In this document: positions 1 through 9,820 of the stretch, piece after piece
Position numbering within the stretch: the first letter of the stretch is position 1
Layout of the letters: the number at the start of each line of letters is the position of its first letter
Assembly (NCBI RefSeq): GCF_020096995.1
Contig: NZ_CP083692.1
Location: 682,001 to 746,000, forward strand
DNA: 64,000 nt
From: Leucobacter sp. Psy1
Lineage (GTDB): Bacteria; Actinomycetota; Actinomycetes; Actinomycetales; Microbacteriaceae
Reading direction: 5' to 3'
Position numbers and translations under genes: made by a program
Notes under the pieces: model-generated
What the model was told of the DNA's origin: nothing
What the model saw: the letters and a program-made list of their open reading frames with translations, nothing else
Database searches by the model: none

Positions 1-1227
1 CGCGTAGATGCCGAGCGCGCAGAACATCGTGATGCCCGCGTACAGGTACGGCCGGGGGATGAGCAGCAGCTTCGCCCACAGCATCGCGAACGGGAGGTTC
101 AGGATGAGGAGGATGACCATCGCGATGAAGAAGCTCGCGAGCAGAGCCCAGACGAGGTCGGGGGAGCGCTCGAAGAGCAGCGGACCCGGCTGGAGGCCGT
201 ACTGACGGAACGCGGCCAGCATGATCGCAGCCGTTGCCGAGATCGGCAGACCCAGTGCGAGCAGCGCGCCCATCGCCATACCGGTCGTCGAGTTGCCGGC
301 TGCCTCGGGAGCGGCGAGACCGCGGATCGCGCCCTTGCCGAACATCGGCTTCTTCCGTCGTCCGTCGAGCTTCTTCTCGAGTCCGTACGCGAGGAAGGTC
401 GGGATCTCGGATCCGCCGGCGGGAACCACGCCGAAGGGGAGGCCGATCGCCGTGCCGCGCGCCCAGGCCGGAGCCGCCTCACGGATTTCCTTCCGGGAAA
501 GCCACGGACGGCCGGTCGGCTTGATCATATTGCCGCCCTTGACGTGCCTTTCGAGGCAGGCCACGTATATGACCTCTCCCAGTGCGAGGATCGCGACCGT
601 CACCGTGACGAGCGAGATGCCATCGAACAGGAAGGGCGAGTCGAGCGTGAATCGCGGTGCGCCCGAAACGCCGTCGACGCCGACGACCGCGATGCCGAGG
701 CCGATGAACAGCGAGGCGAGTCCCTTCACCGCATTGTCGGTGACCACGGACGATGTTGCGGCGAAGGCGAATACCGCGAGGGCGAAGAACTCGGCCGGTC
801 CGAATCTCGTCGAGAAGTCGGCGAGGAGCGGAGCCATGAAGACCACCACGATCGAGGCGATGAAGCCGCCGATGAACGCGCCGATGGCCGCCGTCGCGAG
901 GGCTTGCGCCGCCCGCCCGTTCAACGCCATCTTGTGGCCCTCGAACGTCGACGCGATCGCCGAGGCTTGGCCAGGGGTGTTCATCAGAATGCCCATGGTC
1001 GAATCGCCGAACAACCCGCCGAAGTACACGCCCGCGAACATGATGAACGCCGCCGTCGGCTCGAGCGCGAAGGTGACGGGGAGGAGGAGGGCGACGGCCA
1101 TCGACGACCCGAGGCCGGGCATGACGCCGACAGCGGTGCCGAGCAGACAGCCGATCACGACCCACATGAGGTTTTCGAGTGTCAGTGCGCCGGCGAAACC
1201 GTCGGCGAGCAGCTGCAGAGTTTCCAT
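1..1227 (-). CDS. tctA: Tripartite tricarboxylate transporter large permease TctA (3' end outside window)
   Basis: This is the large multi-pass membrane subunit of a TTT-family solute transporter, which moves carboxylates captured by the periplasmic-type binding protein TctC. The frame is open from the ATG at 1227 to the window edge, giving 409 codons of a protein usually near 500 residues. The N-terminus reads METLQLLADG, followed by the family stretches GCLLGTAVGVMPGLG and GGLFGDSTMGILMNTPG, and later GLPFGVVPAGGSEIPTF. These glycine/proline-rich loops are characteristic of TctA. It lies 3 bp after tctB and is the last visible gene of a tctC-tctB-tctA operon. The substrate (tricarboxylate or another carboxylate) cannot be read from the sequence. 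Confidence 0.93.
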   Translation of the reverse strand, partial: METLQLLADGFAGALTLENLMWVVIGCLLGTAVGVMPGLGSSMAVALLLPVTFALEPTAAFIMFAGVYFGGLFGDSTMGILMNTPGQASAIASTFEGHKMALNGRAAQALATAAIGAFIGGFIASIVVVFMAPLLADFSTRFGPAEFFALAVFAFAATSSVVTDNAVKGLASLFIGLGIAVVGVDGVSGAPRFTLDSPFLFDGISLVTVTVAILALGEVIYVACLERHVKGGNMIKPTGRPWLSRKEIREAAPAWARGTAIGLPFGVVPAGGSEIPTFLAYGLEKKLDGRRKKPMFGKGAIRGLAAPEAAGNSTTGMAMGALLALGLPISATAAIMLAAFRQYGLQPGPLLFERSPDLVWALLASFFIAMVILLILNLPFAMLWAKLLLIPRPYLYAGITMFCALGIYA

Positions 1228-1230
1228 GGG

Positions 1231-1860
1231 TCAGAACCCCCAACCGAGCAGCCCCGAGGGCAACGAGAGCCCGAGGAGCATGTCAAACAAGATGTACGAG
1301 ATCGAACTCGCGGTGAGGCCCACGATGAGGCTTTGCACGAAGCGCTTCTCGCCGAAGCCGCGGGCGACGCACCAGAAGAGGAAAGCCGCGCCGATGATCC
1401 AGCCGAGGAAGGTCAGCAGGAGGGCGAAGCCCAGGAAGCCGCCGACCACCCAGGCGAGCGAGGCCGGATCGAGCCCTACGCGACGCTTGGGGGCGCCGGT
1501 GCCGAGATGCACTTCATCTTCCTCGACCGCGGGGAGCACAATGGCGCCGGTGCGGATCGCGGTGACGGTCTGCATCTTCTGCTTCACCGCACTGATGATG
1601 AGCAGCACGGCGAACAGGGTGAGCCCGCCCGCGATGATCGACGGGAAGAACTCCGGTCCCGGGAAGTCGGTACCCTCGGGGATCGCCATCGTGACGATCC
1701 CGTAGAAGAGGTAGCCGGCGAACGCCAGCAGCACGACCGGCATGATGAGGTTCTTCAGCAGCTCAAGCGTGCCGTTGTCACCCGGGCCGATCTCGATCTC
1801 CTCGCCGAGCGTCGCCGAGAGCGATGTCGGGTTGTTGGAGGCCATGTCAGAGAACGTCAC
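1231..1860 (-). CDS. tctB: Tripartite tricarboxylate transporter small permease TctB
   Basis: This is the small membrane subunit of the TTT transporter, 209 residues. About four hydrophobic segments follow a soluble N-terminus: one near residues 37-62, one in the region AGGLTLFAVLLIISAV, and two in the C-terminal third (LAWVVGGFLGFALLLTF and IGAAFLFWCVARGFG). The GTG at 1860 overlaps the tctC stop in a GTGA arrangement; an ATG at 1845 (MASNNPTSL) is the alternative start. Size, topology and position between tctC and tctA identify it, since TctB sequences are poorly conserved. Confidence 0.85.
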   Translation of the reverse strand: MTFSDMASNNPTSLSATLGEEIEIGPGDNGTLELLKNLIMPVVLLAFAGYLFYGIVTMAIPEGTDFPGPEFFPSIIAGGLTLFAVLLIISAVKQKMQTVTAIRTGAIVLPAVEEDEVHLGTGAPKRRVGLDPASLAWVVGGFLGFALLLTFLGWIIGAAFLFWCVARGFGEKRFVQSLIVGLTASSISYILFDMLLGLSLPSGLLGWGF

Positions 1861-2891
1861 TGTCCCATCTCCTCATACAGTCGCGCGATCCGCTCGTGCT
1901 CTTCCTCGAGGAAGGCGTCGAGCTCGTCGCCGGTCAGGAACTTCTCCGTCCAGTGGTAGCGCTCAACCGCTGCCTGCCACTCGGGCGTCTCGACACTCTC
2001 CGCGATGAGCTCGTCGAGCCCTGCGACCTCTTCATCGGAGAGGCCTGCGGGTGCCGAGAGGCTGCGCCAGTTGGACAGGGTGATGTCGTACCCCTGCTCC
2101 CGGGCAGTCGGAATGTCGATCCCGTCCACCGGCTCCTCGGCGACGAGAGCGAGCGCCCGCAGGCGACCGGACTCGATCTGGTCGATGTTGTCGGGGTAAC
2201 CGCCCGAGGCCGCAGCGGCGGTGCCGTTGAGGAGCGCCTGAATGGCTTCGCCGCCACCGTCGGATGAGATGTAGGTGGTGTTGACGGGGTCGATGCCCGC
2301 CTCAAGTGCGAGATCCGTGACCACGAGCTGATCGAACGAGCCGCCGCCGGTCCACGGAAGGGCCTTCGGATCCTCCTTCCACGCCGTGACGAGGTCGTCG
2401 AGAGTTTCGTAGGGCGAATCCGCCGGGACCACGATGACGTCGTACTCCTCGAAGAGCACTGCGAGGTTCGTGACGTCGTCGAGCGTCGCCGCCGAGCCGT
2501 ACTGGATCGTCGCGGCGAGGAGACCCGTGCCGCCGACGAGCAGGTTGTTCGCCGTCCCGTCGAGCGTCGACACGTTGCCGAGCGCGATGGTGCCGCCTGC
2601 ACCAGGCATGTTCACGACCTGCACGTTGTTGATGAGGCCGTTGGCCTTCTGCGTCTGCTGGAGCTCGCGCGCGACCGTGTCCCATCCGCCACCGGCAGCA
2701 GCCGGCGCGATGATGGTCATCGATGCGTGGATGTCCGACCCGGCAGCCGCAGAGGTGATCGAACCGAAGCTGGCGGCGCCGATCGCGGCGACCGCCACTG
2801 CGCCTCCGATGACCCTGGCCACCGTTCGCCGAGTCTTCGACCCGGTCTTCTGCGGAGCGCCGTCTCCGGCGTCCACGGATGTATCCGTCAT
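1857..2891 (-). CDS. tctC: TTT-family substrate-binding protein TctC
   Basis: This is the extracytoplasmic solute-binding protein of the TTT transporter. I start it at the ATG at 2891 (MTDTSVDAGDG), which has an AAGGAG sequence about 11 nt upstream; the frame stays open to 2936. The N-terminus carries a basic stretch (KTRRTVARVIGG), a hydrophobic segment and AAAG, consistent with a signal peptide and no lipobox. The mature part starts with SMTIIAPAAAGGGWDTVARE, the ligand-binding motif of the TctC/Bug family, and contains NMPGAGGTIALGNV. It overlaps tctB by 4 bp and heads the operon, divergent from sdhC. The ligand is unknown. Confidence 0.9.
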   Translation of the reverse strand: MTDTSVDAGDGAPQKTGSKTRRTVARVIGGAVAVAAIGAASFGSITSAAAGSDIHASMTIIAPAAAGGGWDTVARELQQTQKANGLINNVQVVNMPGAGGTIALGNVSTLDGTANNLLVGGTGLLAATIQYGSAATLDDVTNLAVLFEEYDVIVVPADSPYETLDDLVTAWKEDPKALPWTGGGSFDQLVVTDLALEAGIDPVNTTYISSDGGGEAIQALLNGTAAAASGGYPDNIDQIESGRLRALALVAEEPVDGIDIPTAREQGYDITLSNWRSLSAPAGLSDEEVAGLDELIAESVETPEWQAAVERYHWTEKFLTGDELDAFLEEEHERIARLYEEMGQ

Positions 2892-3004
2892 TACTGTCAC
2901 ACTCCTTCGTGCGGACGTCGTTGTCCTGTTCCGCACAGCGTACCCAGGATGACAAGAGACTGTGGCACATGCAGGTGCCGAGTGGAATTGCGCTCATTGA
3001 TGCT

Positions 3005-3024
3005 CACGCCCAGTGCTGGGCGTG
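3005..3024. other. Perfect 8-bp hairpin in the tctC/sdhC divergent promoter region
   Basis: CACGCCCA and TGGGCGTG flank a 4-nt loop (GTGC). The site lies in the 240-bp gap between the divergent tctC and sdhC starts, about 107 bp before sdhC. It could be an operator for either operon. A terminator is unlikely because no gene ends here. Nothing else in this gap is convincing: a CATAAT at 3095 lacks a matching -35 element. Confidence 0.4.
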
Positions 3025-3131
3025 GGAGTCGTCCTGTCGGGTGCGGGCGGGGGAGGGCGCAAGCGGCGTGGCCCGGGTCGGCGCAGAAGAGTGACATAAT
3101 GGTACGGCAGTTCGATCTGAGGAGGATGTCG

Positions 3132-3548
3132 GTGTCAGCCCAAACGGCAGAAGTCGCACCCGCGGCGCCCAAGCGGAGTCGCCTCGGCGGAACTCTGTAC
3201 CGCGGTAACGAAGGAATGTGGTCCTGGGTACTGCATCGCATCACCGGAGTGTCGATCTTCTTCTTCCTCCTGGTGCACGTGCTCGACACGGCGTTGATCC
3301 GCGTGAGCCCCGAGGCCTACAACGCGGTCATGAGCGTCTACAAGACCCCGATTATGGGACTCGGCGAGGCCGTACTGGTCGCCGCCATCGTGTTCCACGC
3401 GTTCAACGGCCTCCGCGTGATCCTCGTCGACTACTGGCGCAAGGGCGCTCAGTACCAGAAGGCGATGTTCTGGATCGTCGTCGCCGGCTGGGTCGTGGTG
3501 ATGGCGGGCTTCCTGCCCCGTCACCTGATGAACGTGTTCGGACACTAG
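3132..3548 (+). CDS. sdhC: Succinate dehydrogenase cytochrome b556 subunit SdhC
   Basis: This is a membrane anchor of complex II, binding heme b and menaquinone with SdhD. It is 138 residues from the GTG at 3132, which has GAGGAGG six nt upstream; the ATGs at 3099 and 3126 are in frame but badly placed for that ribosome binding site. Three transmembrane segments are visible: ITGVSIFFFLLVHVLDTALI, LGEAVLVAAIVFHAFNGLRV and FWIVVAGWVVVMAGFL. HRITG and the downstream H residues in the first two helices fit the SdhC heme-ligand pattern. It is the first gene of sdhCDAB. Confidence 0.93.
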   Translation: MSAQTAEVAPAAPKRSRLGGTLYRGNEGMWSWVLHRITGVSIFFFLLVHVLDTALIRVSPEAYNAVMSVYKTPIMGLGEAVLVAAIVFHAFNGLRVILVDYWRKGAQYQKAMFWIVVAGWVVVMAGFLPRHLMNVFGH

Positions 3549-3564
3549 GGAGAGGGCGACAGAC

Positions 3565-4011
3565 ATGGCTATGACAGTGGAAGCCCCCCGGTCACCGATC
3601 GCGGCGCGCAAGAGCACCAACTGGGAGAAGTGGGGCTGGATCTACATGCGTGCGTCGGGCGTAGTGCTCGTCGTGCTCATCTTCGGGCACCTCTTCTCGA
3701 ACCTCATCGCGACGCCGGGAGGCGTCCACGCGATCGACTTCGGTTTCGTCGGCGGCAAGCTCGCCAACCCGTTCTGGCAGTGGTGGGATGTCGCGATGCT
3801 GTGGCTCGCGCTCATCCACGGCGCGAACGGCATGCGGACCATCGTGAACGACTACGTGGCACGACCGGGCCTCGCCAAGGGACTGAAGATCGCACTGTTC
3901 CTATCGGCCGCGATCCTCATCATCCTGGGCACGCTCGTCGTGTTCACCTTCGACCCCTGCCCCGCCGGAGCGGACCCGTCGCTCGTCGCCAGCTTCTGCG
4001 ACGTGCAGTAG
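3565..4011 (+). CDS. sdhD: Succinate dehydrogenase hydrophobic membrane anchor SdhD
   Basis: This is the second membrane anchor of complex II, 148 residues, with three hydrophobic helices (RASGVVLVVLIFGHLFSNLI, WWDVAMLWLALIHGANGMRT and LFLSAAILIILGTLVVFTF). Histidines in helices one and two (FGHLFSN and LIHGANG) match the expected heme/quinone-site positions. It follows sdhC by 16 bp behind a GGGAGAGGG purine-rich site. An ATG two codons downstream (MTVEAP) is an alternative start. The subunit has little sequence conservation, so the call rests on length, topology and operon position. Confidence 0.92.
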   Translation: MAMTVEAPRSPIAARKSTNWEKWGWIYMRASGVVLVVLIFGHLFSNLIATPGGVHAIDFGFVGGKLANPFWQWWDVAMLWLALIHGANGMRTIVNDYVARPGLAKGLKIALFLSAAILIILGTLVVFTFDPCPAGADPSLVASFCDVQ

Positions 4012-4064
4012 CGACTGAGCGCCCGCCGAGCCGAGCAAGTTTTCCGACCTGAGATAGGACCAAC

Positions 4065-5885
4065 GTGACCACCAACACCCACGAGGGCGAGGACATCACC
4101 GTCAAGGACGGCGTCACCCACCACCAGTTCGACGTCGTGATCGTCGGTGCCGGCGGTGCCGGCATGCGCGCGGCGATCGAGGCCGGGCCGAAGGCCAAGA
4201 CGGCGGTGATCACCAAGCTCTACCCGACGCGTTCCCACACGGGTGCGGCGCAGGGCGGCATGGCTGCCGCGCTCGCCAACGTGGAGGACGACAACTGGGA
4301 ATGGCACACGTTCGACACCGTCAAGGGCGGCGACTACCTGGTCGACCAGGACGCCGCTGAGATCCTCGCCAAAGAGGCGATCGACGCCGTCATCGACCTC
4401 GAAAACATGGGGTTGCCGTTCAACCGCACGCCAGAGGGCAAGATCGATCAGCGCCGCTTCGGCGGGCACACCCGCGATCACGGCAAGGCGCCGGTCCGGC
4501 GCGCCTGCTACGCGGCGGACCGCACCGGTCACATGATCTTGCAGACGCTCTACCAAAACTGCGTGAAGCTCGGCGTGAACTTCTACAACGAGTTCTATGC
4601 ACTCGATCTCGTGATGAACAACGGCCGCCCCGCCGGCGTCGTCGCCTACGAACTCGCTACCGGCGAGCTCCACGTGTTCCAGGCCAAGTCGGTCGTCTTC
4701 GCGACCGGTGGGTTCGGCAAGATCTTCAAGACCACCTCGAACGCCCACACCCTCACGGGTGACGGCGTCGGCATCATCTGGCGCAAGGGCCTGCCCCTCG
4801 AGGACATGGAGTTCTACCAGTTCCATCCGACCGGTCTCGCCGGGCTCGGCATCCTCCTGACGGAGGGCGCGCGCGGCGAGGGAGCGATTCTCCGCAATGC
4901 GTCGGGCGAGCGGTTCATGGAGCGCTACGCCCCGACCATCAAGGACCTCGCCCCGCGCGACATCGTCGCACGATGCATGGTGCAGGAGGTGCTCGACGGC
5001 CGTGGCGCCGGCCCGCACAAGGATTACGTCTACCTCGACTGCACTCACCTGGGTGCCGAGGTGCTCGAGACGAAGCTCCCCGACATCACCGAGTTCGCGC
5101 GCACCTACCTCGGCGTCGACCCCGTGGTCGAGCCGGTGCCGGTCTTCCCGACTGCGCACTACGCGATGGGCGGGATCCCGACCAACATCAACGCGGAGGT
5201 CCTCTCCGACAACGACACCGTCGTCCCCGGTCTCTACGCGGCAGGTGAGTGCGCGTGCGTCTCGGTGCACGGGTCGAACCGCCTCGGCACGAACTCGCTG
5301 CTCGACATCAACGTGTTCGGCAAGCGCTCGGGCAACGCTGCAGCAGCCTACGCGCAGACCGCCGAGTTCGTCGATCTGCCATCGGATCCCTCGCGCGAGA
5401 TCCGCGAGCTCGTCGACCACTTCCGCAACGGAAACGGTACGGAACGGGTCGCCGACCTGCGCCGCGAGCTGCAGGAGGCCATGGACCGCGGCGCGCAGGT
5501 GTTCCGCACCGAGGAGTCGCTCACCGAGGTGCTCGGGGTGATCCACGATCTCCGCGTGCGCTACACCAACGTCGGAGTGCAGGATCGCGGCAAGCGGTAC
5601 AACACCGATCTGCTCGAAGCGATCGAGCTCGGATTCCTGCTCGACCTCGCCGAGGTGCTCGTGTTCGCCGCGCGCAACCGCAAGGAGAGCCGTGGCGGCC
5701 ACATGCGCGACGACTACCCGAATCGCGACGACGAGAACTACATGCAGCACACCATGACCTATCTCTCGGGCGACCCCCACTCGGCCGACCCTGAGGACCA
5801 CATCCGTCTCGACTGGAAGCCCGTCGTGATGGTGAAGAACGATGAGGGCGAGCTGAGATACCCGCCGATGGAGAGGAAGTACTGA
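4065..5885 (+). CDS. sdhA: Succinate dehydrogenase flavoprotein subunit SdhA
   Basis: This is the FAD-carrying catalytic subunit that oxidises succinate to fumarate at the inner face of the membrane. It has 606 residues from a GTG start behind AGGA. The Rossmann FAD site is [17 protein letters not shown], the covalent flavin histidine sits in [11 protein letters not shown], and active-site segments [20 protein letters not shown] and [12 protein letters not shown]-type residues are present, as is the C-terminal [16 protein letters not shown] region. The length is normal for the family. It lies in sdhCDAB with short gaps. A 1209-codon open frame on the opposite strand is a composition artefact. 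Confidence 0.97.
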   Translation: MTTNTHEGEDITVKDGVTHHQFDVVIVGAGGAGMRAAIEAGPKAKTAVITKLYPTRSHTGAAQGGMAAALANVEDDNWEWHTFDTVKGGDYLVDQDAAEILAKEAIDAVIDLENMGLPFNRTPEGKIDQRRFGGHTRDHGKAPVRRACYAADRTGHMILQTLYQNCVKLGVNFYNEFYALDLVMNNGRPAGVVAYELATGELHVFQAKSVVFATGGFGKIFKTTSNAHTLTGDGVGIIWRKGLPLEDMEFYQFHPTGLAGLGILLTEGARGEGAILRNASGERFMERYAPTIKDLAPRDIVARCMVQEVLDGRGAGPHKDYVYLDCTHLGAEVLETKLPDITEFARTYLGVDPVVEPVPVFPTAHYAMGGIPTNINAEVLSDNDTVVPGLYAAGECACVSVHGSNRLGTNSLLDINVFGKRSGNAAAAYAQTAEFVDLPSDPSREIRELVDHFRNGNGTERVADLRRELQEAMDRGAQVFRTEESLTEVLGVIHDLRVRYTNVGVQDRGKRYNTDLLEAIELGFLLDLAEVLVFAARNRKESRGGHMRDDYPNRDDENYMQHTMTYLSGDPHSADPEDHIRLDWKPVVMVKNDEGELRYPPMERKY

Positions 5886-5888
5886 GCC

Positions 5889-6662
<774 letters not shown>

Positions 6663-6686
6663 CGGGGGCCGCCGAACGGACGCCAC

Positions 6687-7703
6687 ATGACGACGCCCCG
6701 GGAGCACCGCGTACGCGCGGACACCGGGGCGTCGTCCGTTTCCGGAAGGCGGGGCGCGCTCGACGCGCGGCCGCAGCGAGACGACACCGACACCGGTCGC
6801 ACGCGCGCGCTGCTGGAGGGCGGCAAGCGTCGCTGGGAACGCGCGCGTCGCTCCCGTGCCTGGCGCACCGTCTCCCGCTTCACCCAGGTGGGTGGGGGAG
6901 TGCTCTCGGCCGGCATGAGCTACCAGGCCCTCTTCGCCGTATTCGCCGGGCTGTGGCTCGGGTTCAGCGCCATCGGCATCTGGCTGCGCGACCGTGAGGA
7001 CCTGCTCGACACCCTGGTCGATCAGATCAACACGCTCGTGCCAGGGCTCATCGGGCAGAGCAAGAACAGCCTCGTCTCGCTGCAGGATCTGCTCAACGCA
7101 CCCGCGGTGAGTGTGGGCAGCGTCATCGCCGGCGCGTCGCTCGCGTTCGTCGCCGTGCTGTGGTTCACGGGTACTCGGCGCGCGATCCGGATCACCTTCG
7201 ACCTCGAGGTGAAGGAATACCGCAACTGGTTCCTGCTGAAGTTCCGGGACCTCGTGCTCGCGCTCTGCTTCTCGCTCGCGATCATCGTGTCCTCGGCACT
7301 GACCCTCGTCAGCACGAGCGTGTTCGACACGGTGCTCGACTGGCTGGGGTGGGGGTACGACAGTTGGATCGTGGGCGGATTGGGCACCGCGGCCCGCTAC
7401 GTCGCCATGTACGCGTTCGACGTCGTCGTGCTCATGGCGATGTTCCGCTACCTCGCCGAGGTGCGCGTGCCCAGGCGCCACCTGCTCGTCGGTTGCGCGG
7501 CCGGTGCCGCTGCGACCTTCCTGCTCAAGGTCGCAGGCGCCGCGCTGCTCAACGGGGTGACGAGCAATCCGCTGCTCGCACCCTTCGCCGTCGTGATCGG
7601 GCTGCTCCTGTGGTTCAACTTCATCTGCCGCATCCTGCTGCTCACCGCCTCCTGGATCGCCACGGGTGAGGACGAGGAGCTCGGGCTGCCGGAGTCCGGC
7701 TGA
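6687..7703 (+). CDS. YihY/BrkB-family inner membrane protein
   Basis: This is a multi-pass membrane protein of the YihY/virulence factor BrkB family, whose molecular function is not established. The frame gives 338 residues from the ATG at 6687. The conserved entry motif GGGVLSAGMSYQALFAVFAGLW begins near residue 71. About five further hydrophobic segments follow, ending with LLAPFAVVIGLLLWFNFICRILLL, the typical family C-terminus. The first 60 residues are charged and poorly conserved, and their start overlaps the sdh terminator hairpin with no ribosome binding site. No other in-frame ATG exists before the conserved domain, so the start is uncertain. It converges with guaD, 9 bp away. Confidence 0.82.
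   Translation: MTTPREHRVRADTGASSVSGRRGALDARPQRDDTDTGRTRALLEGGKRRWERARRSRAWRTVSRFTQVGGGVLSAGMSYQALFAVFAGLWLGFSAIGIWLRDREDLLDTLVDQINTLVPGLIGQSKNSLVSLQDLLNAPAVSVGSVIAGASLAFVAVLWFTGTRRAIRITFDLEVKEYRNWFLLKFRDLVLALCFSLAIIVSSALTLVSTSVFDTVLDWLGWGYDSWIVGGLGTAARYVAMYAFDVVVLMAMFRYLAEVRVPRRHLLVGCAAGAAATFLLKVAGAALLNGVTSNPLLAPFAVVIGLLLWFNFICRILLLTASWIATGEDEELGLPESG
6689..6736 (+). terminator. Strong 13-bp inverted repeat after sdhB, overlapping the BrkB gene start
   Basis: GACGACGCCCCGG at 6689-6701 and CCGGGGCGTCGTC at 6724-6736 are perfectly complementary around a 22-nt loop, and an outer ACGGAC/GTCCGT pair extends the stem. The position 26 bp after the sdhB stop suggests an intrinsic terminator for sdhCDAB, although no U-tract follows, as is common in actinobacteria. 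It lies inside the first codons of the following open frame. Confidence 0.65.
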
Positions 7704-7712
7704 ACCTTCGTG

Positions 7713-9011
7713 CTACCGGTCGCGTTCGGTGACGACGCGCCCGTCGACCCACACCGTCGCCACGTCTGCTGGCGTTCCCAGGGCGAAGAGCTTCGCGAGC
7801 GCGTCCTCATCGCTCGAGGCGTGACGGAAGCCGATGTCGAGCGGTTCCCCGGCAGCAGGACGCACCCAGACGGCGTCGAACCGCTTACCGACGGAGAGGT
7901 CGCCCACCTGATCCGAGAGATCGAGCGCATCGGCACCTGCGGCAGTCACCAGGTGCAGCAGGTGGGTCGACGTCAGGTCGGCGCCGCCGTCCGGTGCGAG
8001 TTGCTGCATGAAGTAGGCCTGCACCCCCTCCTTGAAGAGAGAGAAGCCGGTACCAGCGCCGACATCTGACCCGACGGCGACCCTGACACCGTGCTCGAGG
8101 TGCCGTCCGAGCGGGAAGAAGCCGCTCGCGAGGGTCGAGTTCGAAGTCGGGCAGTGCGCAACCGCAGCGCCCGACTCGGCGAGGCGGGCGAGCTCGACGT
8201 CCGTCGGGTGCACATTATGGGCGAGCACCGCCCGTCGCTGCAGGAGACCGGCTCGGTCATAGGTGTCGAGGTAGTCGCGGGCGTCGGGGAAGAGGTCTGC
8301 GACCGCCGAGATCTCAGCGCCGTTCTCGTTGAGGTGGGAGGTGAACCATCCCTCGTCGAGCGCGGAGAGCAGGGCAGCGTCGCTCTCGAGCTGCGCCTCG
8401 CTCGCCGAATACGAGAAGCGAGGTGTCACCGCGTACCGCATGCGGTCGACTCCGTGCCAGCGAGTCGCGAGCGCGGAGCCCTCGGCATAGGAGCGCTCAG
8501 GGTTCGTGAGCAGCGGTTCGGGCAGGCCACGGTCGCTCGTGACGAGGCCAGAGGTGACCCGGATGCCGATCCGCGCAGCCTCGGTGAACAGCGCATCGAC
8601 GGCGGAGGCGAAGTGCGACCCGAAGACGAGCGCCGTGGTGGTGCCGCTCGTGACGAGGCCCGTCACGAACTCGGCAGCGACCTCGCGGGCGTAACCGAGA
8701 TCGGCGAGCCGCGTCTCCTCTGGTAGGGCGCATCGATCCAGCCACTCGAGCAGCGGTTTGCCGAGATATCCGATCGCGCGGACCTGCGGGTAGTGGACGT
8801 GGGTGTCGATCATTCCGGGGATCAGGAGCCCGTCTCGCAGGTCGACGATCTCATCGGACGGGCGGATCGCACGTGCGTCTTCGAGTGCGCCTCGGAACAC
8901 GATCGCTCCGCCCTCATCGACGGCGATGGTGCAGTCGGCTTCGCCGCGCAGGCGTCCGCCGAGGAAAGGGTTGTCCGGGGTGTCGAGCACCCGTGCGCGA
9001 TAGAGCGTCAT
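7713..9011 (-). CDS. guaD: Guanine deaminase (amidohydrolase superfamily)
   Basis: This enzyme hydrolyses guanine to xanthine and ammonia, feeding xanthine dehydrogenase encoded just upstream. It has 432 residues from the ATG at 9011 (MTLYRARVLD), which has AGGAG at good spacing and overlaps the xdhC stop by 4 bp. The metal site begins with GMIDTHVHYPQ, followed by FTSHLNENGAEI, a histidine in VLAHNVHPTD, the guanine deaminase signature HCPTSNSTLASGFFPL and the aspartate in AVGSDVGAGTGFSLF. The length is normal. It is the last gene of xdhA-xdhB-xdhC-guaD. Another purine or pterin deaminase is possible, but the context favours guanine. Confidence 0.9.
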   Translation of the reverse strand: MTLYRARVLDTPDNPFLGGRLRGEADCTIAVDEGGAIVFRGALEDARAIRPSDEIVDLRDGLLIPGMIDTHVHYPQVRAIGYLGKPLLEWLDRCALPEETRLADLGYAREVAAEFVTGLVTSGTTTALVFGSHFASAVDALFTEAARIGIRVTSGLVTSDRGLPEPLLTNPERSYAEGSALATRWHGVDRMRYAVTPRFSYSASEAQLESDAALLSALDEGWFTSHLNENGAEISAVADLFPDARDYLDTYDRAGLLQRRAVLAHNVHPTDVELARLAESGAAVAHCPTSNSTLASGFFPLGRHLEHGVRVAVGSDVGAGTGFSLFKEGVQAYFMQQLAPDGGADLTSTHLLHLVTAAGADALDLSDQVGDLSVGKRFDAVWVRPAAGEPLDIGFRHASSDEDALAKLFALGTPADVATVWVDGRVVTERDR

Positions 9012-9820
9012 GTGAGTTCTCCTGAATCTGATGTGTGGAAACTGCGGAGAAGGTCGGCGGCCACGCCGACGGCGATTGTCGCCGCGCCCTTCCCCGGCAG
9101 GTCCGGGAGCCCGATCGGGCAGGTGATGGTGTCGACGAGCTCGGGGGCGTGCCCCGCCTCGACGAGGTTCTTGCGGAAGCGCTGCCACTTGGCCGACGAG
9201 CCGATGAGGCCGACAGACGCCAGCTCGGAGCGGCGGCGCAGCGCCGCATCGCACAGGTGCAGGTCCTCCGCGTGATCGTGCGTCATGATGAGCACGTGGC
9301 TGCCCGGCGGAAGCTCCGCTACGACCTCCTCGCCGAGCACGGTGCGCCGCAGGTGCACCGTCGCCTCGCCCGATTCGAGGCCGGCCGCGGCGTCGATCTG
9401 CTCGGGGCGCGAGTCGGTGATGAACAGGTCCATGTCCTGGCGTGCGAGGATCCGCGTGAGCTCGAGACCGATGTGCCCGACACCGAAGATCGCGACGACG
9501 GGAGGAACGGGGAGCGGCTCAAATAGGATCGTCACCTCTCCGCCGCAGCACTGACGCCCGTGCTCGGCCGGCGCGCGGTCGTTCAGGCGCAGCTCGAGCG
9601 TCTCCGGTCGGTCGGCTCCCGTGGCGATCAGCTCGCGCGATCGCGCCACGGCCGTCATCTCGAGGTTCCCGCCTCCGATGCTCCCGGTCGTCTCCGAATC
9701 GGCAACGACCATCTTGGCGCCCGCTTCCCTGGGCGCGTGGCCGCGCACCCCGATCACCGTGACGAGCACGGCGGCGCGTCGCTCCGCCCTGAGGCGAGCG
9801 ACGGCATCCGTCCAGCTCAT
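9008..9820 (-). CDS. xdhC: Xanthine dehydrogenase accessory protein XdhC
   Basis: XdhC binds molybdenum cofactor, promotes its sulfuration and inserts it into xanthine dehydrogenase. The 270-residue protein has the N-terminal XdhC/CoxI part (VTVIGVRGHAPREAGAKMVV, then the glycine-rich GSIGGGNLE and the CCGGEVTILFE segment). A C-terminal Rossmann domain follows (VVAIFGVGHIGLELTRIL, VLIMTHDHAEDL and YIGLIGSS-like GLIGSSAKWQRF). It overlaps the genes on both sides by 4 bp, which implies translational coupling in the purine oxidation operon. Confidence 0.94.
   Translation of the reverse strand: MSWTDAVARLRAERRAAVLVTVIGVRGHAPREAGAKMVVADSETTGSIGGGNLEMTAVARSRELIATGADRPETLELRLNDRAPAEHGRQCCGGEVTILFEPLPVPPVVAIFGVGHIGLELTRILARQDMDLFITDSRPEQIDAAAGLESGEATVHLRRTVLGEEVVAELPPGSHVLIMTHDHAEDLHLCDAALRRRSELASVGLIGSSAKWQRFRKNLVEAGHAPELVDTITCPIGLPDLPGKGAATIAVGVAADLLRSFHTSDSGELT

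Noticed and set aside
221-1959. Plus-strand open frames of 494 and 471 codons over tctA and tctB
   Set aside because: They are codon-bias shadows; the minus-strand frames encode clear TctA and TctB motifs.
3095-3100. CATAAT as a -10 box for sdhC
   Set aside because: There is no -35-like hexamer at 16-19 bp upstream, and the spacing to the GTG start does not fit a leaderless gene.
7704-7712. A terminator between the BrkB and guaD genes
   Set aside because: Only a very short CCGGA/CCGG-type pairing is available near the BrkB stop, too weak to call.
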